DNA of 17,780 bases from Podila epigama (lineage: Eukaryota; Mortierellomycota; Mortierellomycetes; Mortierellales; Mortierellaceae), in the NCBI GenBank assembly GCA_015679605.1, contig JAAAVE010000508.1, positions 1-17,780 on the forward strand. Direction: 5' to 3'. Below the pieces are notes generated by a model. That model saw only the letters and a list, made by a program, of their open reading frames with translations. It made no database searches and was not told the DNA's origin. Positions 1-12,293 of this stretch are shown in pieces. Position 1 is the first letter of the stretch. Each line of letters opens with the position of its first letter. Made by a program: the position numbers and the translations under genes.

Positions 1-73
1 CCCCCCCCTACCACCAATGATTGTACGGTGTCCAAAAGTCGGCTCATTCATGTCTCCTTTTGTTCAAAAATAG

Positions 74-3875
<3,802 letters not shown>

Positions 3876-4206
3876 CAGTCGACAGTCGTAAGAGAGAACA
3901 AGTCCATAGTCTGTTTCCACGATTATTGTTTTTATAAAAAAAGAAAAAAAGAAAAAGAAAAGAGGTAGAATGGACTTGCAACAGAGGTGTTTCTAATGAC
4001 ATAACTTGGTCAAACTTGCAACATTTTACAAACAACATGGAAAATAAGGGATGTCTTTAGACAGACATGTTTGTCGACTTTAGCCAACGAGAGTGAAAAA
4101 AAGACTCCTTGGATGGTCCATGTCCATGTCGCGTGGGCTGTATGGCTTTTTGGATGCGACGCCCACATTTTACTTTGAAGGGCCATTGTGCCATTGTTGA
4201 CAAAGA

Positions 4207-4244
4207 CCAAAGAACAAGGCCAAAGAACAAGGCCAAAGAACAGG
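4207..4244. repeat. Three tandem copies of a 13-bp unit
   Basis: The unit CCAAAGAACAAGG occurs at 4207-4219 and 4220-4232 exactly, and as a 12-bp third copy at 4233-4244. It lies between the ligase 3' end and the hydrolase promoter. Confidence 0.9.
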
Positions 4245-4413
4245 TTTGAATTTATTTTTTTCACATGGTGGCGTGACTGACTGGCTCTGTCCTCTGTCCA
4301 CTCCACTCTCTGCATTACATCTTCGGCGACACGTTTTTCCACAGAAGAGAGAAGGGATGTCCTTCATTTTCTATCTTTTCAACCCTATCAAGCACACCTT
4401 TTTTTTATTTGAC

Positions 4414-4456
4414 CACATCACATTCACATTCACATTCATATTCACATTCACACACA
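4414..4456. repeat. ATTCAC hexamer repeat in the hydrolase upstream region
   Basis: About six units of ACATTC with one variant (ATATTC) give a pyrimidine/A-rich array about 65-105 bp before the start codon. It probably lies in the promoter or 5' leader of the hydrolase. Confidence 0.8.
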
Positions 4457-4492
4457 TTCCTCCATTCATTACAATCCTCACACGACATTTCC

Positions 4493-4516
4493 AAAAAAAA
4501 AAAAAAAAAAAAAAAA
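4493..4516 (+). promoter_or_regulatory. Run of 24 A ending 4 nt before the hydrolase ATG
   Basis: Positions 4493-4516 are uninterrupted adenines, followed by CACT and the ATG at 4521. If transcription starts upstream, the mRNA leader would end in a poly(A) tract next to the start codon. That could bind poly(A)-binding protein or keep the leader unstructured; this is inference. As DNA it is a nucleosome-disfavouring tract typical of fungal promoters. Confidence 0.6.
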
Positions 4517-4520
4517 CACT

Positions 4521-6586
4521 ATGGCCCGCAAGTTGGCGTCTTTACTGCAGGTCATTGTACCTCAAATCCCTCTACTCATCTCCACAAGTATCAAGCATTA
4601 TACAGTCGGCCCACCGAAACCTTCATGGTCGTACAAGTTTTCAATTACCATTGCTCTCCTTCAATCCATGATCGCCCAGCTCAACAACGTGCCTGTACAG
4701 CAGTCGCAGATCATGTCACGGATGAGTGAAGAGGACGCCCCCGTTGCAGAAGGTGCTGTCGCCACAGCTCAATGCATCCCTAACCTCTATAGGGATATGG
4801 CTGCTCGTCATCTCGATCGGATTTTTGCACTCGAGAAGATTGATGAAGCAAAGCTCGGTTGGGATTGGAAGAATGATCCCAGGGCTGAGGAGCCTCTGCT
4901 GGCTGAATGGACAGAGATGCTTGTGAAAGAGAAGGAGGATGAAAGCGATGGCAGCAGGGATGACAATGGCACGGGTCTCAAGGATGGCACGGATCTCCAA
5001 GATGACAAGAATGAAAACGTGAACGAAAACGAGAACGAAAACGAGAACGAAAAGGTCCATGATTGTGATCGAATTGTGCTCTATCTCCATGGCGGTGGAT
5101 ACTTTTTAGGCTCAATCAGGACACATCGATGGGCATCTGGTGCGATAGCACGCCTTGGAGGAGCCAGGGTCTTGAGTAGGGCTTATTTTTTTTTTACTCT
5201 TGCTATGCATTGTAGGATCATTGCCCATGTCCGCAATGACCATGAAAACCAAAACACACACACACAAAAAAAACTCATTTCCCTCTTTTTGACAAATCGA
5301 ATCTGTCTTCCTTCTAGGCATTGACTATCGGCTAGCACCAGACTCACCCTTTCCGGCTGCGCTCCAGGACGCTTTGGCCGCTTACTTGTTTTTGCTAAAC
5401 CCACCTGCCGACTCAGGGTTGCTGCCTGTCGACCCAAAGCGTATTGTCATCATGGGCGATTCCGCAGGTGGAGGTACACACAGACATGCATGCGCACATT
5501 CCAAGTTTATCCTCTCTACTGTTGTCTCATTTCTTTTTCTTTTCGTCAAACATCTCGCCTTAACCTTTTGCGTTTACTTGTCTTGTAGGTCTGACCTTTG
5601 GTACAATGTTAGCTATCCGTGACGCAGGTTTACCAATGCCCGCCGGCATCATTGGATGGAGTCCATGGTAAAAAAAAAAAAAAAAAAAGATAATACGAGG
5701 AATTTATGCATGTTCCTTTCCTGCTTCCTCCCCCCCTTGAAAACCACTCTTTCCCGACTGACGCATTCATGGTGTGAATTCCACTTGCTACCAATTATGA
5801 TTAGGCTGGACTTGCTTCACTCGATGCCCTCTTTATTTACAAATGTTCCTACAGATTACCTTCCAGCCGAAGGCTTTACTCAAGGTGGACAAGGATCACT
5901 CAAGAACGTGGCAAAGCTGGCCAAGATGGAAGGCCCCGATGTCGACTTGTTACAACATCCTGATTTGCCAGAGATACAGTATTATGCAAGCAATGCAATC
6001 CTGGCCTGTAAATACGTCAGCCCGTTGAATGAAGATAATCTTGAGGGAGCATGCCCAATGTTGATTGTAAGGGAGAGTCACCTTTTCATTTGAACTAGGA
6101 TTTTTTTTTCTTGTTTTTTTTTCTTTTGTTGTATTCCTATGCTACTTTGTTCGGTGCTTTGGTGTAGCTTGAAATGACTGAACATACTCTCTTATCTCCT
6201 TTTTTCAACTTTAACAGATAGCTGGCGATGGCGAAATGCTCCGGGATGAAAACATTGTATTTGCGAAAAAGAACGCGAAAGCTACAGCACCTCTGCATCT
6301 CCAGGTCTATGACGACGTTCCTCATGTCTTTGTCATGTTTGGTTTCTTACCTTGCGCGCAACATGCGTTAAAAGATTCAGGCGACTTTATTCGGCGAGTC
6401 ACCAGGAGAGGCGCTCCACGAGTGGGCGACGACGACAACGACAACGACGATAAGTTTCCAAACAAGAAATTTGAACGAGTCTCTGTCAATTGTGTTCGAC
6501 GTCCACTCGAGGATGATGCGGTTCCTGGCTGGGAGAAGCGTATTGGACGCCTTGGTGGTGGCCACAGTGTTCTGGTGAACCTTTGA
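4521..6586 (+). CDS. HSL-type alpha/beta-hydrolase (serine esterase/lipase)
   Basis: Probable serine ester hydrolase of the hormone-sensitive-lipase / steryl-acetyl-hydrolase group. Exons: 4521-5175, 5318-5473, 5589-5667, 5805-6066, 6218-6586; phases agree and give 506 residues. Seen: N-terminal hydrophobic stretch with [11 protein letters not shown] (residues 30-40), oxyanion motif HGGG at 190-193, [18 protein letters not shown], nucleophile elbow GDSAGG with Ser267, acid region GDGEMLRDE (Glu390 or Asp394) and His420 in DDVPHVF. Together these form a complete catalytic triad. Between the N-terminal region and HGGG sits an acidic, Asn/Glu-rich insert (about 135-180) coded by imperfect GAACGAAAACGA repeats; it is unusual for the family. 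The start is the first ATG after the A-run and leaves the GPPKPSW block intact. The natural substrate cannot be told from sequence; membrane association through the N-terminus is possible. Confidence 0.9.
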
Positions 6587-6937
6587 ATGAACCTATTTTT
6601 CTACTGTCATGGACAATTTTGACAATTTTGACAATAAAAAGAATAGAATACCCCGCCTTTCACTTAAAAACTAGCCATTTATCATCCTTTTTATTTTTTG
6701 TTCCTGGAACTTTGTCTTTTTATTGAAACAGATTGGGATGCTGAAAGCAATCAAGGAAAGAGTAGGTCTGCATTGCTATGGGAGGACATCCACCAGGGAG
6801 CCAACCACTAATAATGTGAACCCACATTTTCCATTAAAATGTCATGTCAAACTACCGATAGTGCGCACAATAAAGAAAACAAAGAAACAAAAAAAAAAAA
6901 AATGGAGAGAAAACAACATAAAGCAAATATCTACTCT
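6587..6937. other. Convergent intergenic spacer
   Basis: Separates the hydrolase (plus) from the LPMO-like gene (minus), so both transcripts should end here. It is A/T-rich, with GACAATTTT repeated near 6611-6632 and a 13-A run at 6889-6901 that would be a T-run on the minus-strand transcript. No gene seen. Confidence 0.6.
6633..6638 (+). terminator. AATAAA poly(A) signal of the hydrolase gene
   Basis: A canonical AATAAA hexamer 47 nt after the hydrolase stop codon, a normal distance for a fungal 3' UTR. Assignment is by position only. Confidence 0.55.
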
Positions 6938-8330
6938 TTAGTATCTGCCGTTCATGTTGTCGTTGACCTCCTTCTTGCTGGGTCCGGTACCAGACTTGTG
7001 CTTCTTGCCATCACCGGCGGCCCTGACATTCATCTTGTGACCCTTAAAGTCAACGATGGCAATGCCCTTCTTGGGGAGCTTGCCACCCTGCTTGCCGGTA
7101 AGACGAATGTCAGCACAGTTGTGGTAGTATTGAGGGAGAACGTTGGCAGTCCAGGACCAGACGAACAAGCACTTGTTCTTGGTGGTGCAAGAGGGGACAT
7201 CCTTGGGGATTCTGACGGGCCATTGGTAGTAAGCATCAGGGCAGGACTTTGTGTAGCGACCAATGAGACGGAAGGTCTTGCCACCATCGTACGAGAGCGA
7301 GAACTCGCAGGTTCCACCACCATGACGGGCCTGTGAGAACTGCTTGTTCTCCGAGACGCGCTTGGGCTGCGTGCTAATGTCCTTGGTCTTCATACCCGAG
7401 GCATAGAAACGGACATTGATGACCTGACCGGCCCTCATGCTGGTGACCTTGCCACTGGGGGAATAACCACCGCAGGGGAAACGTTGGGTCCACTTGCTAT
7501 CCTTGTACCCAATCCAGGTCTGTGCAAGACGGGGAAAACCAAAAAAATATGTTAATTAGATTTGAGTGAAAATCATTGTTGTGTCCACGATAATCAATCC
7601 TCTGCATATCCATGCATAATCGAAAATAGGAAGGAGGGAGGGCTAATTTGGATGTTTTGAGTTGTGTGTGAGAGTGATTTTCTTTTTTTTGCCGGCATAG
7701 TGTATGTGTGTGTGTGTGATTTTTGCCTCCATTTGACGTGTTGTTGCTTTGTATTTGCGGCGTGTTGTTGTGTCAAATTGCTGTAATCGGATGTGGGCTG
7801 TTGCTTTCCAGAATAAGAAAGTTGTTCGTTTTGTTGTGCTTTAAAAAATAATAAAGTGTTTTGGGTTTTGTACAAGTTGTACCAGTGCGCTACAACGGGG
7901 TTGAGATTGCACATGTGTATATGGTGTAAATGAACGTGTATGAACGTGTATGAACGTGTATGAGAGTGTATGAGAGTGTATGAGAGTGTATGAGAGTGTA
8001 TGAGAGTGTATAAGAGTGCATGAGTGTTGTATGTGGTGTTGGTGAGCGCATTGAACGTAAATGTGGGTGTATGTGTACGTGTATAGTGTTGTGTTGTTCA
8101 CTGTGTTGTTCACTGTGTTGTCGACGCGGTTATGACAAAGTCGAGTCATTCTCGGAGGTGAGATGTTGAAAAAAAAATAATATGACTTTTCTTTTGAGGC
8201 TTACATGAATGCGACCGTTGTACTGCTTGGTACCGATGCCTCCACGGGGAGGTGGGTAGAGGAGAGCCATGTGGGCGGAAGCCGAGGCGACGAGGGCGAC
8301 GAGGAGAATGAGGGCGGTAGCGAACTTCAT
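6938..8330 (-). CDS. Secreted LPMO-like protein (chitin-binding type-4 / AA-family fold)
   Basis: Candidate copper-dependent lytic polysaccharide monooxygenase or a close non-catalytic relative. Two exons, 8205-8330 and 6938-7519, joined in phase 0 (CAT|GTAAGC ... GCACAG|ACC), give 235 residues. A signal peptide (MKFATALILLVALVASASA) should be cut to expose His20 as the mature N-terminus (HMALLYPPPRGG), as the histidine-brace copper site requires. A second histidine, His108 in ARHGGGTCEFSLSYDGG, is the likely brace partner; FVWSWTANVLPQYYHNCAD near 161-179 resembles the C-terminal axial Tyr and Cys region of fungal LPMOs. Six cysteines (58, 113, 135, 153, 159, 177) could make three disulfides. 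The C-terminal roughly 50 residues are Lys/Gly-rich with no carbohydrate-binding module. I cannot assign an exact AA family (AA11-like is my guess) or a substrate. The ATG at 8330 is chosen because it starts the signal peptide. Confidence 0.82.
7931..8020. repeat. 10-bp tandem repeat inside the LPMO-like gene intron
   Basis: Three copies of TGAACGTGTA (7931-7960), five of TGAGAGTGTA (7961-8010) and one degenerate TAAGAGTGCA (8011-8020): nine head-to-tail units with two sequence classes in blocks. A GTGTTGTTCACT 12-mer repeats nearby at about 8090-8120. The array lies in the 685-nt intron (7520-8204). Confidence 0.92.
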
Positions 8331-8341
8331 GGTGTGTAGAG

Positions 8342-8706
8342 TGTAGGGGGGAAGTCTTTTTTTTTTTAATTGGTTTCGGAGTGGATGAGAAGGATGGTCA
8401 ATTTTGCTGTGGGTCCAAGGATTGAACTGGAAGGTGTGGGAAATGGCCGATGAAGAAGGCGGGAATGGGGTGGGAGGTGGATGCGGTACGGTAGAATGTG
8501 ATGAGTGTGTGGGAAGGAAGGAGGGTGTCGGGTTCGGGGGTTGAGGAGGTCCAAAGGAAAGGTGGATGGAAGAGGTAGGAAAAGGTGGTGGTGATGGTGA
8601 TGGTGATGATGGTAGGGATGAGGGTGGGGAAGGTGGACGTGAAGTAAAAGACAAGGAAGAAAAGAAAAAGAAAAAGAAAACAAGAAAAACAAGAAAAACA
8701 AGGACG
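8342..8706 (-). promoter_or_regulatory. Strongly pyrimidine-rich leader/promoter of the LPMO-like gene
   Basis: On the plus strand this stretch is almost all G and A (for example GGGAAGGAAGGAGGG and runs of AAAAGAAAAAG near 8655-8690), so the coding strand is C/T-rich for about 360 nt up to the ATG. CT-rich leaders are known upstream of strongly expressed fungal genes. A GGTGAT repeat (8584-8612) is embedded. No TATA box was recognised. Confidence 0.5.
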
Positions 8707-8754
8707 CATTTATGTCAACTTTGTTGTCCACCGGTCCACCATTGTCCATATCTA

Positions 8755-8796
8755 CATCAACATCAACATCAACATTGACATTGACATCGACATTGA
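8755..8796. repeat. Seven tandem CATYRA hexamers
   Basis: CATCAA three times, then CATTGA twice, CATCGA and CATTGA. The array lies about 430 bp upstream of the LPMO-like start codon. Confidence 0.88.
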
Positions 8797-10829
8797 CAGA
8801 CATAACACACGAAAACACTATTCAGAACATAGAGACACAGCCGCTTTGCCTCCAGTCAATGCTCTGTTTTTTTCTTCTTTCTTTCCTTCCTTCATAACGA
8901 CAAAAACGAACCACACTCGCACACTCACAGACAATTTACCTCAACGGATGACAGCTCTCCCCCCTCCTTCCGTTGGACCCATCCTTCCAATTCTTCCACA
9001 GTGCCTTTCCATTTTGCCTCCATGATTTGACTGACGCTAGCGCGTTAACTCTAATAATTGGGTAACAAGATTGTTTTTGTGAGCACCTTGCGGATCAAAG
9101 GCAAGAAGAATGCAAAGTGTGCCTACACCATTTTTTTTTTTTTTCTTTTCATGCTTTCTATTCGTTTAGACTGTGATCAACATCATCTTTTATTTTTGTG
9201 TTCACTAGCTCATTCTTTGACACGACATGATCGAGCGAGATTCATGGCATGCGGCGTTCGTGTTTAATTCAACTGTCTCAGCCCTGCAGGCACGCACGTA
9301 TATGCCAGGACAACAAAGGATTGGATAGAACAGGCGCCTTTTTTTTGAACTTGAGACGACTGCGGTACTACCTACTGTTCTTTGCATCAATTCAATTCAA
9401 TAAGAGCACGTATATGCTAAGCTTGTTCATAAAAAATAACACGAGAGATCTGTCAACAGTTCGTACAGTACATGTACATGACTTGTTTACTGGACTTTGC
9501 TTGTAGCCAAAGAAACGCGACAAGAGATGGACCTGGGGCATGGAGCAAATTAAATAATATAACGTCAATCTCTTCTTTCTTGCAAGACTACTTTGTACAC
9601 AGAAATTGGACTGAGCAAGTTTTATTACAAGCGCAACACGTTACCACTCGTCAAGAGCTATAGAACCACAACGGTATGGGGTAGCCACTGTCCACCATTC
9701 GTGTGAGTTATAGAGTGAGAGAGAGTGTGTGTTTGAGTAAGCCTACCTACCCATGATGCCCTGTTAAATTCCCGGAGAAAAAAGAAAAGAAAAGTAGTGA
9801 GCAATGTCGCTAGTGCGTGTTTTTTGTTTTCTAGGTGACCACAATAACAACAACAAAGAAAAAAAAAAAAAAAAAGCTCTCAAAAATCAATAATTGTCTT
9901 TGTCATTGTCCTTGGTCCTATCCTTGCTTGTCGTGACCTTTCTTGTCATGCCCTGTCCTGTTTGCTTGTTCAGCAGTGCACCCATCCTGCTTGACTGAAC
10001 CAATCCCCCCCAAATCACCTTACTTGTAAATCAAATAGTGCATTCGGGTTGACCAGCACTCTGTTCTCGTTCAACAAGTCGGTTTCCCTTTTGTTACTTA
10101 TTTTCGAGGCACATTCATTTATACTGGAAAGCAAGAAGCGATAAAAGAATGAATGAGAGGAAAAGAACAAAACGAACAGCAAATGATGGCGGCTAAACAG
10201 TCCAGGTCGTCACTGTTTGCTTTTGGACTTTTTAGTCTGACTTTTACAACAACAAACAAAACAAATAAGAAGCTCAAGAAAGTTTCCACAAAACCATCTC
10301 TGCCACTAGTGCAGTAGAGTAGTTAATTGCAATAAATAATAAAAAACCTTCCATGTGCTCCCAATCCCCCGTATGGCAATGGCTTGCCCAACATTTTTTT
10401 TTTTTTGACTCTCGTTGTCCAACGACACTCGCATTCTTGGCTCCGTTCCTGCATGTAGTCTTCCACATTTGGGTGTGAGAGTGGAGAAAGAAAACCCTAT
10501 TTGTTATCTCAGCACTTCATTTTATTATTATTGTTGGGCATGGGCAAACTTTTGCGGTGCTCAAGTCTGGCCGTCGTCTCTTGTGCCTGACTTTGTCTGT
10601 GTTCGTGTCTGCCTCACATCGGCTAGTTCTTTTGTGTACCTCTGAATGAATACCTGTTTGAGCAGTACAAACATCCCCTTATTTTTCGGTAACAGGGGAC
10701 TAGACCACAGTGGCCAACGTGGAATGTGGATTTTCCTGCTGGTGATTCATGCTAGCTTGTCCTCGGCTATTTGTCATGCTGTAACGCATACAATAATTAA
10801 ACAAAACATTTATTGTTAACCATCATGCG
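8797..10829. other. About 2 kb with no supportable gene
   Basis: Only short, compositionally odd reading frames occur here (60-85 codons), none with a recognisable domain, a convincing start context or a splice-joined continuation. I looked for tRNA B-box patterns, U6-like sequence and box C/D pairs and found none convincing. Visible structure: T- and A-runs (9130-9144, 9859-9875), a GAGAGAGTGTGTGTTTGAG stretch at 9716-9736, a TTGTC-rich pyrimidine segment at 9895-9970, and small palindromes such as GTACATGTAC near 9470. It could hold promoters, a non-coding RNA or a decayed element, but nothing decides this. Confidence 0.6.
10809..10814 (-). terminator. AATAAA poly(A) signal of the Mpv17-family gene
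   Basis: On the minus strand AATAAA lies 15 nt after the stop codon proposed for the Mpv17-family gene. Its place right after the small last exon supports that exon model. Confidence 0.55.
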
Positions 10830-11908
10830 TCATCTAAACAACACTAGGCTGCTCTCACTCAACAACACATATACACACAAAAAAAAAAAAAAAAAATAAT
10901 ATACAGTTTTCTCACCTCAAAAACGCATTCCACGCGATCCCCACAATGCTCACAAACGGTAGGCGATATTGCAACGGCATCACACTACATGGCATCATTG
11001 ATAATAGGTAGAAAAAAAAACGCGTCAACGTTTCTCTTCTTTTTCTCTCACTCTTCTAGTCTTTAAAAAGTAAAAAAAAAAAATAGATAAGGACAAAAGG
11101 CAAGGGTTCTTGCCTTTGTCAATCCTTACCTAAAGTTGACGAGTTGGACTAATGGCCAAACCGTGTAATTGGCCTTTAATGCGGTCATAAAAGTCTAAAA
11201 ACAAAGAAGAATGAATATCGCATGATGGTGTCATTACGATTGTTGCAACATTTTTAAAGCGATTTGACGTTGTTGACATATTGAGTTTTTTATGACATGG
11301 TAAAATTTGGAAAAGAAAAGAAACACAAAGAAAAATGTCATAATTACCTGGTCCAGTTTATCTTTCACTTGAGCAATGCCACCCCCTTCCATAAATGTGA
11401 GACTGGTAAACATGAGGGCCAGACCAAAGGGTGCAAAAAGGGCTTGGTCGACAACCATCCGTCGTAAACCTGGTGCAAAGGCGGTCATTACCCTTGGCAC
11501 TCGTGACCGAGAACCATGGGAGGTGTCTGGCAATGAGGCTTTTATCGGAAATCGTCGATCTAGGGCTGAAAACCATGTGTGCATCAGAGGTGCTACAGAG
11601 AAGTTGTACAACATGAAGCGACCAAGTCGAGGATAGTCAAAGGTCGACTCTGAACCTGGACCTGAACCTGAACGTGATTTTAAACCAAAATCCTTGGATT
11701 GTTTTGAGTACGTGCTGTTATGCCTGTCTTTATCCTTGTTTTTGCCATTGGCCTGGCTATGACTATCAGGCTTTGTGGTGAGATACGTCTGGGTAAGGGT
11801 ATCAGAGATTCCAGCGAGGATTGCGTTGGTTGTGCAGATGGTGAGGATCGGGTGCGTTTGGAACTGTCGATTGTAGAACACAGAAGCGATGGAGAAGATG
11901 TTTGGCAT
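10830..11908 (-). CDS. Mpv17/PMP22-family organelle membrane protein
   Basis: Small multi-pass protein of the Mpv17/PMP22/Sym1 family, found in the inner mitochondrial or peroxisomal membrane; members affect metabolite or ion passage and stress tolerance. Exons: 11348-11908, 11130-11194, 10916-10984, 10830-10857, giving 240 residues. Family features seen: THPILTICTTNAILAGISD (18-36), DYPRLGRFMLYNF (91-103), the VVDQALFAPFGLAL signature (152-165), then ALKANYTVWPLVQLVNF and MPLQYRLPFVSIVGIAWNAF across the later exons. The last splice (TTGAG|GTGAGA to GTTGAG|TGAG) makes the usual Leu-Ser after WNAF and a ten-residue tail; reading straight through would stop one residue after the same Leu. Odd: a hydrophilic Ser/Lys/Asn-rich insert (about 46-89) after the first membrane segment makes it longer than the usual 170-200 residues. 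The start is ATG 11908. Mitochondrial versus peroxisomal location is not decidable. Confidence 0.9.
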
Positions 11909-12293
11909 GGTCAATTGCTTTCTTATTTTTCTTTTTTCTGGTCTGTTCTTTTCTTCTTTTCTTTTCTTCTTCTTTTTGAATTGAGCGTCGAGTCGAGTTT
12001 TTGGAGAGGTAAAAGAAGCAAAGAGATGAAATGTTGTGACATCAATGTCAAAAAGAAGAAAGAAAAAAAAAAGGACCCAAACCCTGGATGGTGCACGTGC
12101 TCGTAGCAGTCAGACCAGTTCAAAACGCACAATATAGTGGATAAGGCTACACAACAGCTACCTCTGGTCACTTTCTCCATGGCGCACCCTTTCCTCCATT
12201 TTATCATCTCTCTATACACCTCACTCTAGGCATCAACAATAACACAACAAACACAAAAACACACATACACATTCCTAAAGTGCATTCATTTGC
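11909..12293. promoter_or_regulatory. Shared divergent promoter region (385 bp)
   Basis: The Mpv17-family gene (minus) and the fucosyltransferase-like gene (plus) start back to back from here. On the minus-gene side it carries pyrimidine tracts (TTTTCTTTTTTC near 11927-11970); on the plus-gene side it is A/C-rich (AACACAACAAACACAAAAACACAC at 12240-12265). A weak CTATACACC occurs at 12211-12219; no clear TATA box. Confidence 0.5.

Larger units (their letters stand above)
3876..4520. other. Intergenic spacer: Rsp5 3' region and hydrolase promoter
   Basis: No gene is supported here. The left part is the A/T-rich 3' flank of the ligase gene (GTTTTTATAAAAAAAG around 3928-3945, a possible poly(A)-region). 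The right part is C/T-rich with hexamer repeats and a long A-run leading to the hydrolase start codon, which looks like a promoter plus leader. Short reading frames across it (for example 4246-4671) are low-complexity and overlap the hydrolase out of frame. Confidence 0.6.

Noticed and set aside
1-73. First exon of the Rsp5 gene within the window (ATG at 18 or in-frame start at 28)
   Set aside because: The sequence before the acceptor at 73 does not read like an Rsp5 N-terminus and no clear donor was found; the first exon is more likely upstream.
6839-7336. 165-codon plus-strand frame
   Set aside because: It is exactly antisense to the LPMO-like exon, begins in A-rich spacer and has no domain features.
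7594-8149. Two overlapping minus-strand frames (106 and 102 codons) inside the LPMO-like intron
   Set aside because: They translate the tandem repeats into HTHTYT and SHTLSYTLIH arrays; there is no start context or domain, so repeat shadows.
8130-8654. A longer frame extending the LPMO-like protein upstream by about 108 Ser/Pro-rich residues
   Set aside because: It is open only because the leader is pyrimidine-rich (Ser/Pro codons). It would bury the signal peptide and the N-terminal His, so the ATG at 8330 is preferred.
8366-8818. 150-codon minus-strand frame with VNVDVD and HHHHHH stretches
   Set aside because: It is a translation of the hexamer and GGTGAT repeats, not a protein-like sequence.
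9058-9663. Three short plus-strand frames as possible small genes
   Set aside because: They contain homopolymer-coded Phe runs, lack domains, and do not join through convincing splice sites.
10182-10240. Possible box C/D snoRNA (ATGATGG ... CTGA)
   Set aside because: The C box is imperfect, no terminal stem pairs and no C'/D' boxes were seen.
10274-10645. Two short frames (64 codons minus, 76 codons plus) in the gene-free island
   Set aside because: Composition is unlike the genes around and no motif or splice partner was found.
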